Origin: Planctomycetota bacterium
Lineage (GTDB): Bacteria > Planctomycetota > UBA8742 > UBA2392
DNA length: 64,000 nt
Reading direction: 5' to 3'
Assembly: GCA_019636215.1 (NCBI GenBank)
Contig: JAHBXZ010000002.1
Span: forward strand, 124,001 to 188,000
Every line of letters begins with the position of its first letter. The stretch's first letter is position 1. The notes below the pieces were generated by a model that was not told the origin of the DNA, did no database searches, and worked only from the letters and a program-made list of their open reading frames with translations. The translations under genes and the position numbers were made by a program. Positions 50,206 to 58,496 of this stretch are shown here, in pieces.

Positions 50206-51620
50206 AGCTGTTCTCGCCACTTCGCGTCGGCACGATGGAACTGCCGAACCGGGTGGTGGTGCCCGCGATGGTCACCCGCCTGTCCGGGCAAGACGGCTTT
50301 GTCAACGGGCCAATCACCGATCGATATGTGCGGTTTGCGCGAGGCGGGGCAGGCCTGGTCGTTGTCGAGGCCATGGCCGTGCACGGCAGCAAGTCGGGAC
50401 CGCTGCTGCGCATTTCCGGCGACGAGTTTCTGCCCGGCCTGCGCGATCTGGCAGCCCGCATGCATGATGCCGGGCCGGGCAGGTGCGCCCCGCAGATCAT
50501 TCACTTCCTGAAGATCAGCCGCACCGGCTGGCGGCAGAAAGTGCAGGACCTAAGTATCGATGAGGTCCGCGCCATTCCCGGCCTGTACGCGGCGGCGGCG
50601 GCTCGCGCCGTTGCGGCCGGGTTTGATGCCGTAGAACTTCACATGGCCCATGCCTACACGCTGTCGAGCTTTCTTTCGCGCCTGAACGGCCGCCGTGACG
50701 ACTACGGTGGCAGCCTGGAGCGCCGCCTGCGCCTTCCGCTGGAAACGCTGGCCGCTGTGCGGGCCGCCGTGGGCCCGAACTTTCCGGTCGGCGTGCGTTT
50801 TGACGGCGAGGAATGCGTCAAGGGCGGCTACACGGCTCAGGAGGCTGGCGTGATTGCGCTGCGGCTGGCCCAGGGTGGCGCGGATTGGCTCAGCATCAGC
50901 GCAGGCGGCAAGTTTGAAGACGCCCAGCACCGGCCCGGAGAACCACTGTACCCGTACACGGGCTACAGCGGCGAACGCTGCATGCCCGGCCGTCAGTACC
51001 CGCCGGCGGCCAACCTGCCGACCGCTGCCGCCATCAAGGCCTTTGTCGCAGGGCATGGGCTTTCCACGCCGGTGGTCGCCACGGGCAAGATCCACACGCC
51101 AGAGCTTGCCGAAGGCATTCTCAACGACGGCAAGGCCGACTTGATCGGCATGGCCCGGCCACTGCTGGCTGACCCGGACTGGCCCCGCAAAGTGCAGGCC
51201 GGGCGCTTTGACCGCGTTGTGCGCTGCTGCTATGCCAACGTGTGCAAGGCCAAAGACGAACGCTTTCAAACCGTCACCTGCTTTCTGTGGCCGCGGGGCA
51301 GTATCAACGCCCCTGAAAGTACGGACGCCCAGCCGCCGCAGTGGCCGCAATCCGGCGCGAACCTGGTTGCTGAAACCAGCCAGGGCCGCATCAGTTTGAA
51401 GTGGGCGGCGGCAAGCGATAACGAGGGCGTCTACGGCTATGACGTCTGGCGTGCTGAGGGCAGCGCCCCCTTTGAACGCATTGATGCCGTCCCCGGCGCG
51501 GTGTGCGCCTACCACGACGGCACGGCGGTGGGGGGACTGGGCTATCGTTACTATGTGGCCGCCTACGACTTTGCCGGCAATCGTTCGGCGCCCAGCGCCG
51601 CGATTGAGGCCCAGCTGTAG
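50202..51620 (+). CDS. Old Yellow Enzyme-family oxidoreductase with C-terminal FN3 domain
   Basis: This 472-residue protein has an FMN barrel at about 1-370: F-S-P-L-R-V-G near the N-terminus, E-L-H-M-A-H-A-Y (active-site His pair region), R-R-D-D-Y-G-G-S-L-E-R-R and V-V-A-T-G-K-I at the phosphate site. Cys342, 343, 348 and 360 recall, imperfectly, the Fe-S segment of 2,4-dienoyl-CoA reductase. Instead of the usual FAD/NAD domains, residues about 384-471 form a fibronectin type III-like domain (I-S-L-K-W, G-Y-D-V-W-R, Y-R-Y-Y-V-A-A-Y-D-F-A-G-N). In 2-aminobenzoyl-CoA monooxygenase/reductase an Old Yellow Enzyme-like half performs a reduction. A similar role is possible here. Confidence 0.85.
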   Translation: MKLFSPLRVGTMELPNRVVVPAMVTRLSGQDGFVNGPITDRYVRFARGGAGLVVVEAMAVHGSKSGPLLRISGDEFLPGLRDLAARMHDAGPGRCAPQIIHFLKISRTGWRQKVQDLSIDEVRAIPGLYAAAAARAVAAGFDAVELHMAHAYTLSSFLSRLNGRRDDYGGSLERRLRLPLETLAAVRAAVGPNFPVGVRFDGEECVKGGYTAQEAGVIALRLAQGGADWLSISAGGKFEDAQHRPGEPLYPYTGYSGERCMPGRQYPPAANLPTAAAIKAFVAGHGLSTPVVATGKIHTPELAEGILNDGKADLIGMARPLLADPDWPRKVQAGRFDRVVRCCYANVCKAKDERFQTVTCFLWPRGSINAPESTDAQPPQWPQSGANLVAETSQGRISLKWAAASDNEGVYGYDVWRAEGSAPFERIDAVPGAVCAYHDGTAVGGLGYRYYVAAYDFAGNRSAPSAAIEAQL

Positions 51621-51698
51621 TAGTGCCAACACAATCTTTACAGTGGGGAAGGATCGCCGGGCCGAGTTCGTTTAGTCGGGCAGGGGATCGAGGAGACC

Positions 51699-51995
51699 TT
51701 GGCCGACGAACCTATGCGCAGCGATACCAACTTCTTTGCCCGTGACGCACAGGGCCTCAAGCTTGTGGTAGGCCAGACGGTCTACGCGACCCATCACAAG
51801 CGCACAGGCCAGTTGATGGGCGTGACCCATCCCCACCAGGTGTGCCTGGTGCGCTTTCTGGACAATGGCGAAGTCGCCAGTATCCCGGCCGCGCAGCTCA
51901 AGATTGCGGGTTGGTCAACGCCCAGCCCCGTGGACCGCGCCATCGCCAGCGAACGCCCCCGGGCGTCCGCAACCAACACAGACGTCAAGGACTAA
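51699..51995 (+). CDS. Small protein of unknown function, 98 residues
   Basis: This small soluble protein has a central beta-rich part (L-V-V-G-Q-T-V-Y-A-T-H-H, V-C-L-V-R-F-L-D-N-G) and a Ser/Thr/Pro-rich tail. TTG 51699 is preceded by GAGGAG; ATG 51714 is the alternative start and would shorten it by five residues. No family is recognised. It converges on the cupin gene. Confidence 0.5.
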   Translation: MADEPMRSDTNFFARDAQGLKLVVGQTVYATHHKRTGQLMGVTHPHQVCLVRFLDNGEVASIPAAQLKIAGWSTPSPVDRAIASERPRASATNTDVKD

Positions 51996-52018
51996 GTGCC
52001 CGAGCCGCGTCTGGCGAT

Positions 52019-52360
52019 TCATTCGCCGGCTGGCGGCGTCCGTTCAATCGATTGGGGCAGAACAACCAGCACCGTTGCACCTTGCCGGCTGGCCGGGCGG
52101 TGTGTGCTGCCCGGCGGGTGCCAGATGTAGCTGCCTGCGGGCCAGGGCTTGCCCAGGTCATCCAGCACACCCTCAAGCACATAGTATTCTTCGCCACCGG
52201 GGTGGCTGTGCGTGTGATAGCGGGCCCCGGGCTCAAACTTCAGCAGCAGCGTCAGGCCTCCGCCTTCGTGTTTGCGCAGGGTCTTGTAGGCCACGCCGGG
52301 TGCATCGGCAAAGGGCTTCCAGTCTCGCTCTGTGGTGACCATCTGGATTGCGGTGTGCAT
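52019..52360 (-). CDS. Cupin-domain protein (ChrR-like)
   Basis: This 113-residue single cupin domain has motif 1 H-T-H-S-H-P-G-G-E-E-Y-Y-V-L-E-G (metal His, His and Glu) and motif 2 with G-S-T-H-R-P. It resembles the anti-sigma ChrR C-terminal cupin and small anti-oxidant cupins; no sigma gene is adjacent. The start at 52360 is divergent from the parvulin-like gene. The longer frame to 52546 overlaps that gene and is rejected. Confidence 0.8.
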   Translation of the reverse strand: MHTAIQMVTTERDWKPFADAPGVAYKTLRKHEGGGLTLLLKFEPGARYHTHSHPGGEEYYVLEGVLDDLGKPWPAGSYIWHPPGSTHRPASRQGATVLVVLPQSIERTPPAGE

Positions 52361-52421
52361 GCCGATAATGTGCAATCCCCGGTGGTGATACCGAAGCAAA
52401 AAGCCGGACGGAGGCCAGAAC

Positions 52422-52937
52422 GTGGCAAGCAAGAAGAACCCCAGCCTGATGAGCATCGGCGGTGTGATTGTGGCCGTGCTGCTTGGCCTGGCGATTGCGA
52501 CAGCGGTGTACAACCCGTTTGAGGCGCCGCCGCCGCCGCCGGCCAAGTTCGACCCGAACGACCCCTATGATGACGACTGGGGCAAGTTGACCACGGCCGA
52601 TGAAACGGCCGAAGTCACGCACATCCTGGTGGGCTGGACAGGCGCCAACCCGCGATCAAACCCCAAGAATCCGCGCACCAAGGAAGAAGCCCGCAAGCTG
52701 ATTGACTCGATCTGGGGCCTGTACCGCGCCAACCCGACGCCGGAGCACTGGAAGCTTCTCCAGACCCGCCACAATGAAGACAATCAGGGTGGGCCAGGCA
52801 GCGAACATAACAAGTACACATGCAAGCGAAATGACGGCCTGGATCCCAAGTTCAGCGAGTGCGGCAAGACCACCAAGTCCAAACACGCGCGGATTGTGGA
52901 GTCTGCTTTCGGATTCCACCTGATCCGCCGGGAGTAG
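52422..52937 (+). CDS. Membrane-anchored parvulin-like protein
   Basis: This 171-residue protein has one transmembrane helix (about 10-30), a proline-rich linker (A-P-P-P-P-P), then a PpiC/parvulin-like domain: E-V-T-H-I-L-V-G-W, R-T-K-E-E-A-R-K-L-I, and F-G-F-H-L-I-R-R at the end. The arrangement matches the tail of the DUF4340 fusion at 26695. Key peptidyl-prolyl isomerase residues cannot be judged by eye, so catalytic activity is uncertain. The start codon is GTG 52422. Confidence 0.72.
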   Translation: MASKKNPSLMSIGGVIVAVLLGLAIATAVYNPFEAPPPPPAKFDPNDPYDDDWGKLTTADETAEVTHILVGWTGANPRSNPKNPRTKEEARKLIDSIWGLYRANPTPEHWKLLQTRHNEDNQGGPGSEHNKYTCKRNDGLDPKFSECGKTTKSKHARIVESAFGFHLIRRE

Positions 52938-52939
52938 CC

Positions 52940-53695
52940 ATGCGCTTTGACGGCAAAGTTGTGCTGATCTCCGGCGGTGCCACCGGCATCGGCCTGGGCG
53001 CGGCCATGCGCTTTGCCGCAGAGGGCGCCCGCGTGGTGTTGATGGGCCGTCGCGAAACAAAGCTGAAGCAGGCCTGCTCGGAGATCGGCCCAGGTTCCGA
53101 CATGCTGGTGGGCGACGTGACCGTGGCAAGGGATTGCGCAAATGCTGTGAAAATATGCGTTGAGCGCCACAAGCGGCTGGACATCGTTGTCAACAGTGCC
53201 GGGGTCATCGGCAACGGCGGGGTCCAGAACACAACGCCGGAAGAATTCGACCGCATTTTCCGCATCAACGTTTACGGTGTGTACGAGCTTACCCGCGCTG
53301 CCGTTCCTGAGCTGGCCAAGACTAAGGGCTGCATCATCAACGTCAGCAGTGTCACCGGCACGCGCCCGTATGCAAACCTGCTGGCGTACTGCGGCAGTAA
53401 AGCCGCGGTAAGCATGATGACCCAGACCATGGCACTGGAACTGGCGCCCCTGGGTGTGCGCGTCAACGCCGTCGAACCGGGCGTGGTCCGCAGCGAACTG
53501 CACCGGGTTTCCGGCGCGGTACCGGATTACGACGCCTTTCTTGCCCGGGCCAAGGAGACCCACCCGCTGGGTCGCCACGGCGAGCCAGCCGATGTGGCAG
53601 GGGCCATAGCCTTTCTGGCCAGCAGCGATGCCGGCTGGATCACCGGCGAGTGCATGAAAGTTGATGGCGGTCGGTTCATGACCAGCCTGCGCTAG
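52940..53695 (+). CDS. Short-chain dehydrogenase/reductase
   Basis: This 251-residue classical SDR has S-G-G-A-T-G-I-G at the nucleotide site, N-S-A-G, catalytic Ser in N-V-S-S-V-T, and Tyr-Lys in A-Y-C-G-S-K. The C-terminal I-T-G-E-C-M-K-V-D-G-G-R is typical. The start at 52940 (GGGAGT ribosome site) follows the parvulin-like stop by two bases; the upstream open frame is inside that gene. The substrate is not predictable. Confidence 0.85.
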   Translation: MRFDGKVVLISGGATGIGLGAAMRFAAEGARVVLMGRRETKLKQACSEIGPGSDMLVGDVTVARDCANAVKICVERHKRLDIVVNSAGVIGNGGVQNTTPEEFDRIFRINVYGVYELTRAAVPELAKTKGCIINVSSVTGTRPYANLLAYCGSKAAVSMMTQTMALELAPLGVRVNAVEPGVVRSELHRVSGAVPDYDAFLARAKETHPLGRHGEPADVAGAIAFLASSDAGWITGECMKVDGGRFMTSLR

Positions 53696-53705
53696 TCTGA
53701 AATCA

Positions 53706-53751
53706 TGACAATAATGTGACAATGCGCGGATTGTTTGCGGTTGATGTCACA
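53706..53751 (+). promoter_or_regulatory. Candidate operator with nested palindromes
   Basis: The relatively AT-rich 218-base gap before the prenyltransferase-repeat gene contains TGACAAT (53706-53712), the palindrome ACAAT-N6-ATTGT (53719-53734), and TGTGAC (53715-53720) matched by GTCACA (53746-53751). This is the arrangement expected of a regulator-binding region. The rest of the gap shows nothing obvious. Confidence 0.3.
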
Positions 53752-53913
53752 AGTTCATGCTCTCGGCTTAGCGCCCGAATTTCAGTGCATTTGTCGTAAG
53801 TGCTGGCACCAAAAGGCTACCTAAGCAGTGGGCAATGGTTTTCTGAAGAATTCTGTCAGGGCGGCGCGTAATCTGGAACGCGGCGTCCTGATAACCGTAC
53901 GCGGAGACCTGCT

Positions 53914-55440
53914 ATGCAGAAGGCTTTGGTGCTGTCTGTGGCTGCGCTTGCTGTGATTCTTGGCCTTGCAACCAACGCAACGGCCCAGGATGGCGACAAG
54001 AAAGAGCCCAACCGTGAAGACATCTTCGGCAAGTCCTTCGAAGACAAAGTAGAAGACGCCGTAGACAAGGGCTGCGACTGGCTGAAGAAGCAGCAGGGCA
54101 TCGAAAAGGGTGAAGACCCGGCGGTGTTCGGCCAGTTCCCGCCCAATCCGCCTCTGTACGGGGCTGGCGAGCCGCACCGTTACCGGTTTGCGCGCACGGC
54201 CTTCCCGATTCAGGCGCTGTGCAAGTCAGGTGTGTTTGCCGACGACCCCGCGATCGTCAAGGCAATGGAATACCTGCGCAAGAACTACAAAGAGAACGGT
54301 GTACTGCGCAACGAGCAGGGTTTCGTGCCCAGCACCACGTACGAAGACGCGACTGTTCTCAACGCGATTGAGGCCTTCTACACCAGCCAGCTGGAAGCCA
54401 AAGAGCGCGGGCTGGAGAACCCCAAGAAGCGCGTGATGGAAGACGAGAGCGGCAAGAAGATCCCGGTCAAGCGCTGGGGCACCGAGGAAAAGGGTGCCAA
54501 GAAGGCCAAGGAAAAGAAGAAGGCCCCGATTGTTCTGACTCCGCAGGACAAGAAGGTCGCCGAACTTGCTGTGAAGTCGCTGATCAACCGTTACCGCAAG
54601 GCCTACGGCGGCGGCGGGTGGCGTTACGCACCGAACGGCGTGGGCGAAAACGACCCGGTGATTGAGTGCTCGGCCACGCAGTACGCGCTGATGGGCTTTC
54701 TGTGCGCGACCCGTATGAGCATCACCTATGACCGCAGCTTCCTGATGGATGTCTACCACTTCTACCGCACCCAGCAGGACAAGGATGGCCCGGAAGTGGT
54801 TCGCAAGGAAAAGGACGCCGAAGGCAAGGACATCGACAAGCCCGACGACGGCGGCAAGAAGGATCCCAAGAAGGCCACCCGCGCCTATGTGCCCGGCAAG
54901 AAGGACAAGGCACGCGGCTGGGCCTATGCCCGCGAAAGCAAGCACGGTTCGCCCCAGCAGATCCAGGCAGACACCAACGCTTACGGCAGCATGACCGTTG
55001 CCGGCGTGTGCGCGATGATCATGCTGCGCGACGAGATGGAAAAGGACCCCAAGATGGCGGCCCGCTGGAAGCCCGTGGCCGACAACTGCCAGCAGATGCT
55101 GAACGACGGCATGGCCTGGATGGTGGTCAACTGGAGCATGAAGGAGAACCCCAAGCGCGGCATGTACCGGTACTACTACTACCTCTACATGGTGGAGCGC
55201 GTGGGCATGCTGGGCGGCATTGACTTCATTGGCAAGCACGACTGGTATATGCAGGGCGCCGAGATCCTGCTGGATCAGCAGACCAAGGGCGGCGGCAGCG
55301 ACGGCATGTGGGACATCCAGAACGAGATTGACCCGTCTGACATCTACAACACCTGCTATGCCCTGCTGTTCCTCAAGCGCGGCACAGCCGGCATTGACCG
55401 TCCGAAGCCCGTGTTCACCGGCGGCGACGGCGAAGACTAA
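53914..55440 (+). CDS. Secreted prenyltransferase/squalene-cyclase-repeat protein
   Basis: This 508-residue protein has a signal peptide (about 1-24, cleavage near A-T-A-Q). The body shows alpha-toroid repeats like those of squalene-hopene cyclase and prenyltransferases (C-D-W-L-K-K-Q-Q-G, Y-G-G-G-G-W-R-Y, D-T-N-A-Y-G-S-M-T, G-G-S-D-G-M-W-D). Two Lys/Asp/Glu-rich insertions (about 165-210 and 295-340) interrupt it. No D-x-D-D cyclase acid motif is seen, so it is probably a non-enzymatic or unknown repeat protein. Such secreted proteins are common in Planctomycetota. Confidence 0.75.
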   Translation: MQKALVLSVAALAVILGLATNATAQDGDKKEPNREDIFGKSFEDKVEDAVDKGCDWLKKQQGIEKGEDPAVFGQFPPNPPLYGAGEPHRYRFARTAFPIQALCKSGVFADDPAIVKAMEYLRKNYKENGVLRNEQGFVPSTTYEDATVLNAIEAFYTSQLEAKERGLENPKKRVMEDESGKKIPVKRWGTEEKGAKKAKEKKKAPIVLTPQDKKVAELAVKSLINRYRKAYGGGGWRYAPNGVGENDPVIECSATQYALMGFLCATRMSITYDRSFLMDVYHFYRTQQDKDGPEVVRKEKDAEGKDIDKPDDGGKKDPKKATRAYVPGKKDKARGWAYARESKHGSPQQIQADTNAYGSMTVAGVCAMIMLRDEMEKDPKMAARWKPVADNCQQMLNDGMAWMVVNWSMKENPKRGMYRYYYYLYMVERVGMLGGIDFIGKHDWYMQGAEILLDQQTKGGGSDGMWDIQNEIDPSDIYNTCYALLFLKRGTAGIDRPKPVFTGGDGED

Positions 55441-55456
55441 ACCGCTGCAAACCAAT

Positions 55457-55486
55457 CCGGGCCGCGCAAGCGGCCCGGTGTCGTTT
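55457..55486 (+). terminator. Intrinsic terminator between convergent genes
   Basis: CCGGGCCGC (55457-55465), loop GCAA and GCGGCCCGG (55470-55478) form a 9 bp stem followed by TGTCGTTT. Confidence 0.75.
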
Positions 55487-55527
55487 AACGTGCGTTGCAC
55501 CGCCCAGCGGGCGGGGCGCCGGCAACA

Positions 55528-56640
55528 TCACTTGCCTTTGCCCAGGAACTCGCGGATCGAGTCCATGATGCCGTCGGCGCTGGCGATGTCGCTGGTGATC
55601 ACGCGCTCGTCGTCGCTGTATCGTCCATCCAGGTCTTCCTTGAACTTGCCGCTGCCATAGGCACTGCGCACCTGGCCGTAACAGAACACGTTGGCTGCAG
55701 GCAGAATCTCTTCGTCCATGATCTTGAAGCACAGACCGGTATCGTCGGCACCCCAGTTGTCGCCGTCCGAAAAGTGGAAGGGATAGATGTTCCATTCCAG
55801 CGGGTTGTAGCGCTCTTTGATGATCTGGCTGCACAGGCTGTAGGCGCTGCTGATCTTGGTGCCGCCGCTTTCGCGCAGGTGGTAGAACGTGTGCTCGTCC
55901 ACTTCTTTGGCTTCGGCGTCGTGGACAATGTAGACGCTCTGGATATTCTTGTATTGGCTGCGCAGCCAGGTATCGAGCCAGAATGCCTCAATGCGCACGA
56001 TCTCTTTCTGTTCTTCGCCCATGCTTCCGGAAACGTCCATCATGTAGATCAGCACGGCGCTGTTTTCGGGAATCGGCTTCACTTCCCAACTGCGGTAACG
56101 GCGGTCTTCGCGTTCGGGAATGATCACCGGGTTCAGCGGGTCATAGATACCGCTGGCCACCTGGCGCAGCAGCGCGGCCTTGAAGGTGCGCTTGAAATGC
56201 CGCAGGGATTCCGGGCCCACACTGCGGATGCCCACATAGCGCGACTTTTCTGTCTGCACGATGTTCTTGCCCTTGGGCTGAATGCGCGGCAGTGCCAGTT
56301 CCTCGCCCAGGATCTCGGCCAGTTCCTGCAGGCTCACGTCCACTTCAAGGATGTGGTCGCCCGGCTTGTCGCCGGCCTTGGCGCCTTGGCCGTCGTCATC
56401 TCCGTCTCCGCCCAGTGACTGGCCGATTTCGCCGTCGCCCTGGCCCACGCCGCCGGTCTGTTTCTGGCCGAACTTGAAACGCGGGATGTCGATCTGCGGC
56501 AACGGGATGCTGACGGCGTCTTTCCCCTTGCGGCCCACAAGTTCGCCATTGGTCAGAAAGCGTCGCAGCTCCTTGCGGATACGGCCGCGCACGATGTCGC
56601 GGAACCTTGCGTGATCGCCTTCAATCTTTTGCATCGCCAT
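55528..56640 (-). CDS. DUF444 family protein (YeaH/YhbH-like)
   Basis: This 370-residue protein is the usual partner of PrkA. The N-terminus has the basic [12 protein letters not shown], then a Gly/Asp-rich low-complexity region (about 60-95) and a von Willebrand A-like domain with the metal site D-V-S-G-S-M (202-207). F-H-F-S-D-G-D-N-W and R-E-F-L near the C-terminus match YeaH. It is the last gene of the operon, 15 bases after the glycosyltransferase gene. No SpoVR gene, often the third member, is in the window. Confidence 0.88.
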   Translation of the reverse strand: MAMQKIEGDHARFRDIVRGRIRKELRRFLTNGELVGRKGKDAVSIPLPQIDIPRFKFGQKQTGGVGQGDGEIGQSLGGDGDDDGQGAKAGDKPGDHILEVDVSLQELAEILGEELALPRIQPKGKNIVQTEKSRYVGIRSVGPESLRHFKRTFKAALLRQVASGIYDPLNPVIIPEREDRRYRSWEVKPIPENSAVLIYMMDVSGSMGEEQKEIVRIEAFWLDTWLRSQYKNIQSVYIVHDAEAKEVDEHTFYHLRESGGTKISSAYSLCSQIIKERYNPLEWNIYPFHFSDGDNWGADDTGLCFKIMDEEILPAANVFCYGQVRSAYGSGKFKEDLDGRYSDDERVITSDIASADGIMDSIREFLGKGK

Positions 56641-56655
56641 GGCGACTCCATTGTA

Positions 56656-57762
56656 TCAAGCCAGCACGCGGTCCAGTGCATCCAGCACAGAGCCCACGGT
56701 AATGGACTTCATCAGCACGCCCTGGGCGTCTTTGCGCCGGTCGTAGTCCGCCGGCCGGGCAGAAGCATCCGCCTGCACCACCACAGCGCGCTGCTGCTTG
56801 GGGTGCGGGCCGGTCCACTTCGGGTCATCGGGCCCGAACAATGCCACGGTCGGCACATCCAGCGCCAGACCGGCGTGCAGCAGGCCCGTGTCCGGCGTCA
56901 CGTGGGCCCGGCACAGCCCCAGCAGCGCCGCCGAGGCCATCAGCGGCAACCTGCCCAGCAGAAACGCCGGTTTGACCCCCGGCATCAGGCGCGACCGCAT
57001 GATCTCGCCGGCGATCGTGTCGCCTGGCCCGCCCACAACCACCACAGGTATAGAGCGCCGGTGCATTTCGGCAGCCAGCAAGGCCCAATGCTCCGGTGGC
57101 CAGCGCTTGCTGGCCAGGGAGCCACCCACGTTCAGCGCAACGGCACTGCCGGGCTCAATGCCCACAGCCTGCAGGGCTTCGGCGGCGCGACGCCGGTCGT
57201 GTTCGGATGGAAACAGCTCCATGTGCCAGTGGGTGCCTGCTGCGCCAACAGCGCGGGTCAGCGCAAGCCGCGCGTCTATGGTGTGTGCGCCGCCCGCGCG
57301 GTCGGCCGGGGGCAGCTTGACAGAGTACAGGCCACTGAACGTGTGGCTTTCATAGCCAATCAGCGCGTCAGGCCCGGCCTTGGCAACCATCGGCACGACA
57401 TCAGGGTCATTGGCGTGCTGGATGATGGCCACATCAAAGTCGCCTTCTGCCAGTATGCGGGTAGTGGCCAGCACCTTCTTGAATTTGCCGGGGTAGGGAA
57501 TGACTTCGTTCAGGCGGGGGTTGCCGCGCAGCAGTTCAACGCGGCGGCGGTCGACAAACGCGGCGATGTACGCCTGCGGAAAGGAGTGGCGCAGGTCGGC
57601 AATTGGTGCGGTACAGAACAGGGTGTCGCCAATGCCCGTGGTATTCACTACCAGGATGCGGGCGCGGGTGTCTCCGGGCAGCGGTGCGAACGGGGGCGGT
57701 GGCAGCATCTTTGCGCGACGCCGCGCCCAGGCCAGGGCAATGCGGGTCGTCAGACGCGGCAC
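56656..57762 (-). CDS. Glycosyltransferase family 9 (heptosyltransferase-like)
   Basis: This 368-residue GT-B enzyme has the N-terminal G-I-G-D-T-L-F-C-T-A-P segment typical of ADP-heptose:LPS heptosyltransferases, and the C-terminal acceptor/donor motifs V-G-G-P-G-D, T-P-D-T-G-L-L-H-A-G and A-L-F-G-P. It would act at the inner membrane in envelope polysaccharide synthesis. Its position between a TPR/zinc-ribbon gene (nine bases) and the DUF444 gene (15 bases) places it inside the PrkA operon, which is unusual. Confidence 0.85.
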   Translation of the reverse strand: MPRLTTRIALAWARRRAKMLPPPPFAPLPGDTRARILVVNTTGIGDTLFCTAPIADLRHSFPQAYIAAFVDRRRVELLRGNPRLNEVIPYPGKFKKVLATTRILAEGDFDVAIIQHANDPDVVPMVAKAGPDALIGYESHTFSGLYSVKLPPADRAGGAHTIDARLALTRAVGAAGTHWHMELFPSEHDRRRAAEALQAVGIEPGSAVALNVGGSLASKRWPPEHWALLAAEMHRRSIPVVVVGGPGDTIAGEIMRSRLMPGVKPAFLLGRLPLMASAALLGLCRAHVTPDTGLLHAGLALDVPTVALFGPDDPKWTGPHPKQQRAVVVQADASARPADYDRRKDAQGVLMKSITVGSVLDALDRVLA

Positions 57763-57771
57763 AGGGCCTCC

Positions 57772-58437
57772 TTACAGCCAGCTATGCTTGCACTTGGGGC
57801 AGAACGGCGCGGCAAAACGCACGTACGTCCCGCAACGCGGGCACTGCTTGCTGTCGCGGGCAAACGAACCGGATGTGGTCTGGATCAGCTGGCTTTGCGG
57901 CCACTTCTTGACGGCCTTCTGCAGCATGCCGGCAGCCTTCTGGAACTCTTCCTGAATCATGAACAGTTCAATCTTGTCGTTCACGGCTTCGGCATCGTTT
58001 GGGTCAAGGCGCAGCATCATGTCCAGGAAACGGTGGGCCTTGCCGTAGTTGCGTTCAGATTTGGCGACGATCGAGTGCGCGCGAATCAGCAGACGGTTGG
58101 CCGGGCGTTTCTTGGCGGCGGCATCCAGTATTGCCTTGCCGCGGGCGCGCAGCTCGTCTTCCATCATCGGGCCGGCACTAGCCCACACTGTCATGCCCAG
58201 GCCCCACACTACGGTGCCGGGCTCGTCGCTGTAGGCGGCATTGATGAAGGTCTCGGCGAACTCGTTCTGGCCGTCCACAATCTCGCGCATCGCCTGCTCG
58301 ACCTTGATCTTGGCAAGGTCCATCTTGGCGGGGTCAGGCTTATCATTGCTGGGTGCCAGCGACATGACATAGCGACGACCCAGGCGGGCGAAGTACTCCA
58401 GGTACCGTACATCAAAGCCTTCTGCCGCTTCAAACAT
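57772..58437 (-). CDS. TPR-like protein with C-terminal zinc ribbon
   Basis: This 221-residue cytoplasmic protein has a helical middle with TPR-like repeats (A-H-R-F-L-D-M-M-L-R-L-D-P-N-D-A-E-A, F-Q-K-A-A-G-M-L-Q-K-A-V-K-K-W-P). It ends with a zinc ribbon, C-P-R-C-G and C-P-K-C-K, about 12 residues apart. The start at 58437 is preferred because the longer frame would nearly overlap prkA. It lies between prkA and the glycosyltransferase gene. It may be an adaptor of the PrkA system, which is inference from context. Confidence 0.75.
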   Translation of the reverse strand: MFEAAEGFDVRYLEYFARLGRRYVMSLAPSNDKPDPAKMDLAKIKVEQAMREIVDGQNEFAETFINAAYSDEPGTVVWGLGMTVWASAGPMMEDELRARGKAILDAAAKKRPANRLLIRAHSIVAKSERNYGKAHRFLDMMLRLDPNDAEAVNDKIELFMIQEEFQKAAGMLQKAVKKWPQSQLIQTTSGSFARDSKQCPRCGTYVRFAAPFCPKCKHSWL

Positions 58438-58496
58438 GCGCTGTTGTCTCGAGTGATGCAGACTTCTTGCTTGCCGCGCGGGTGCTGTCAACCCGG

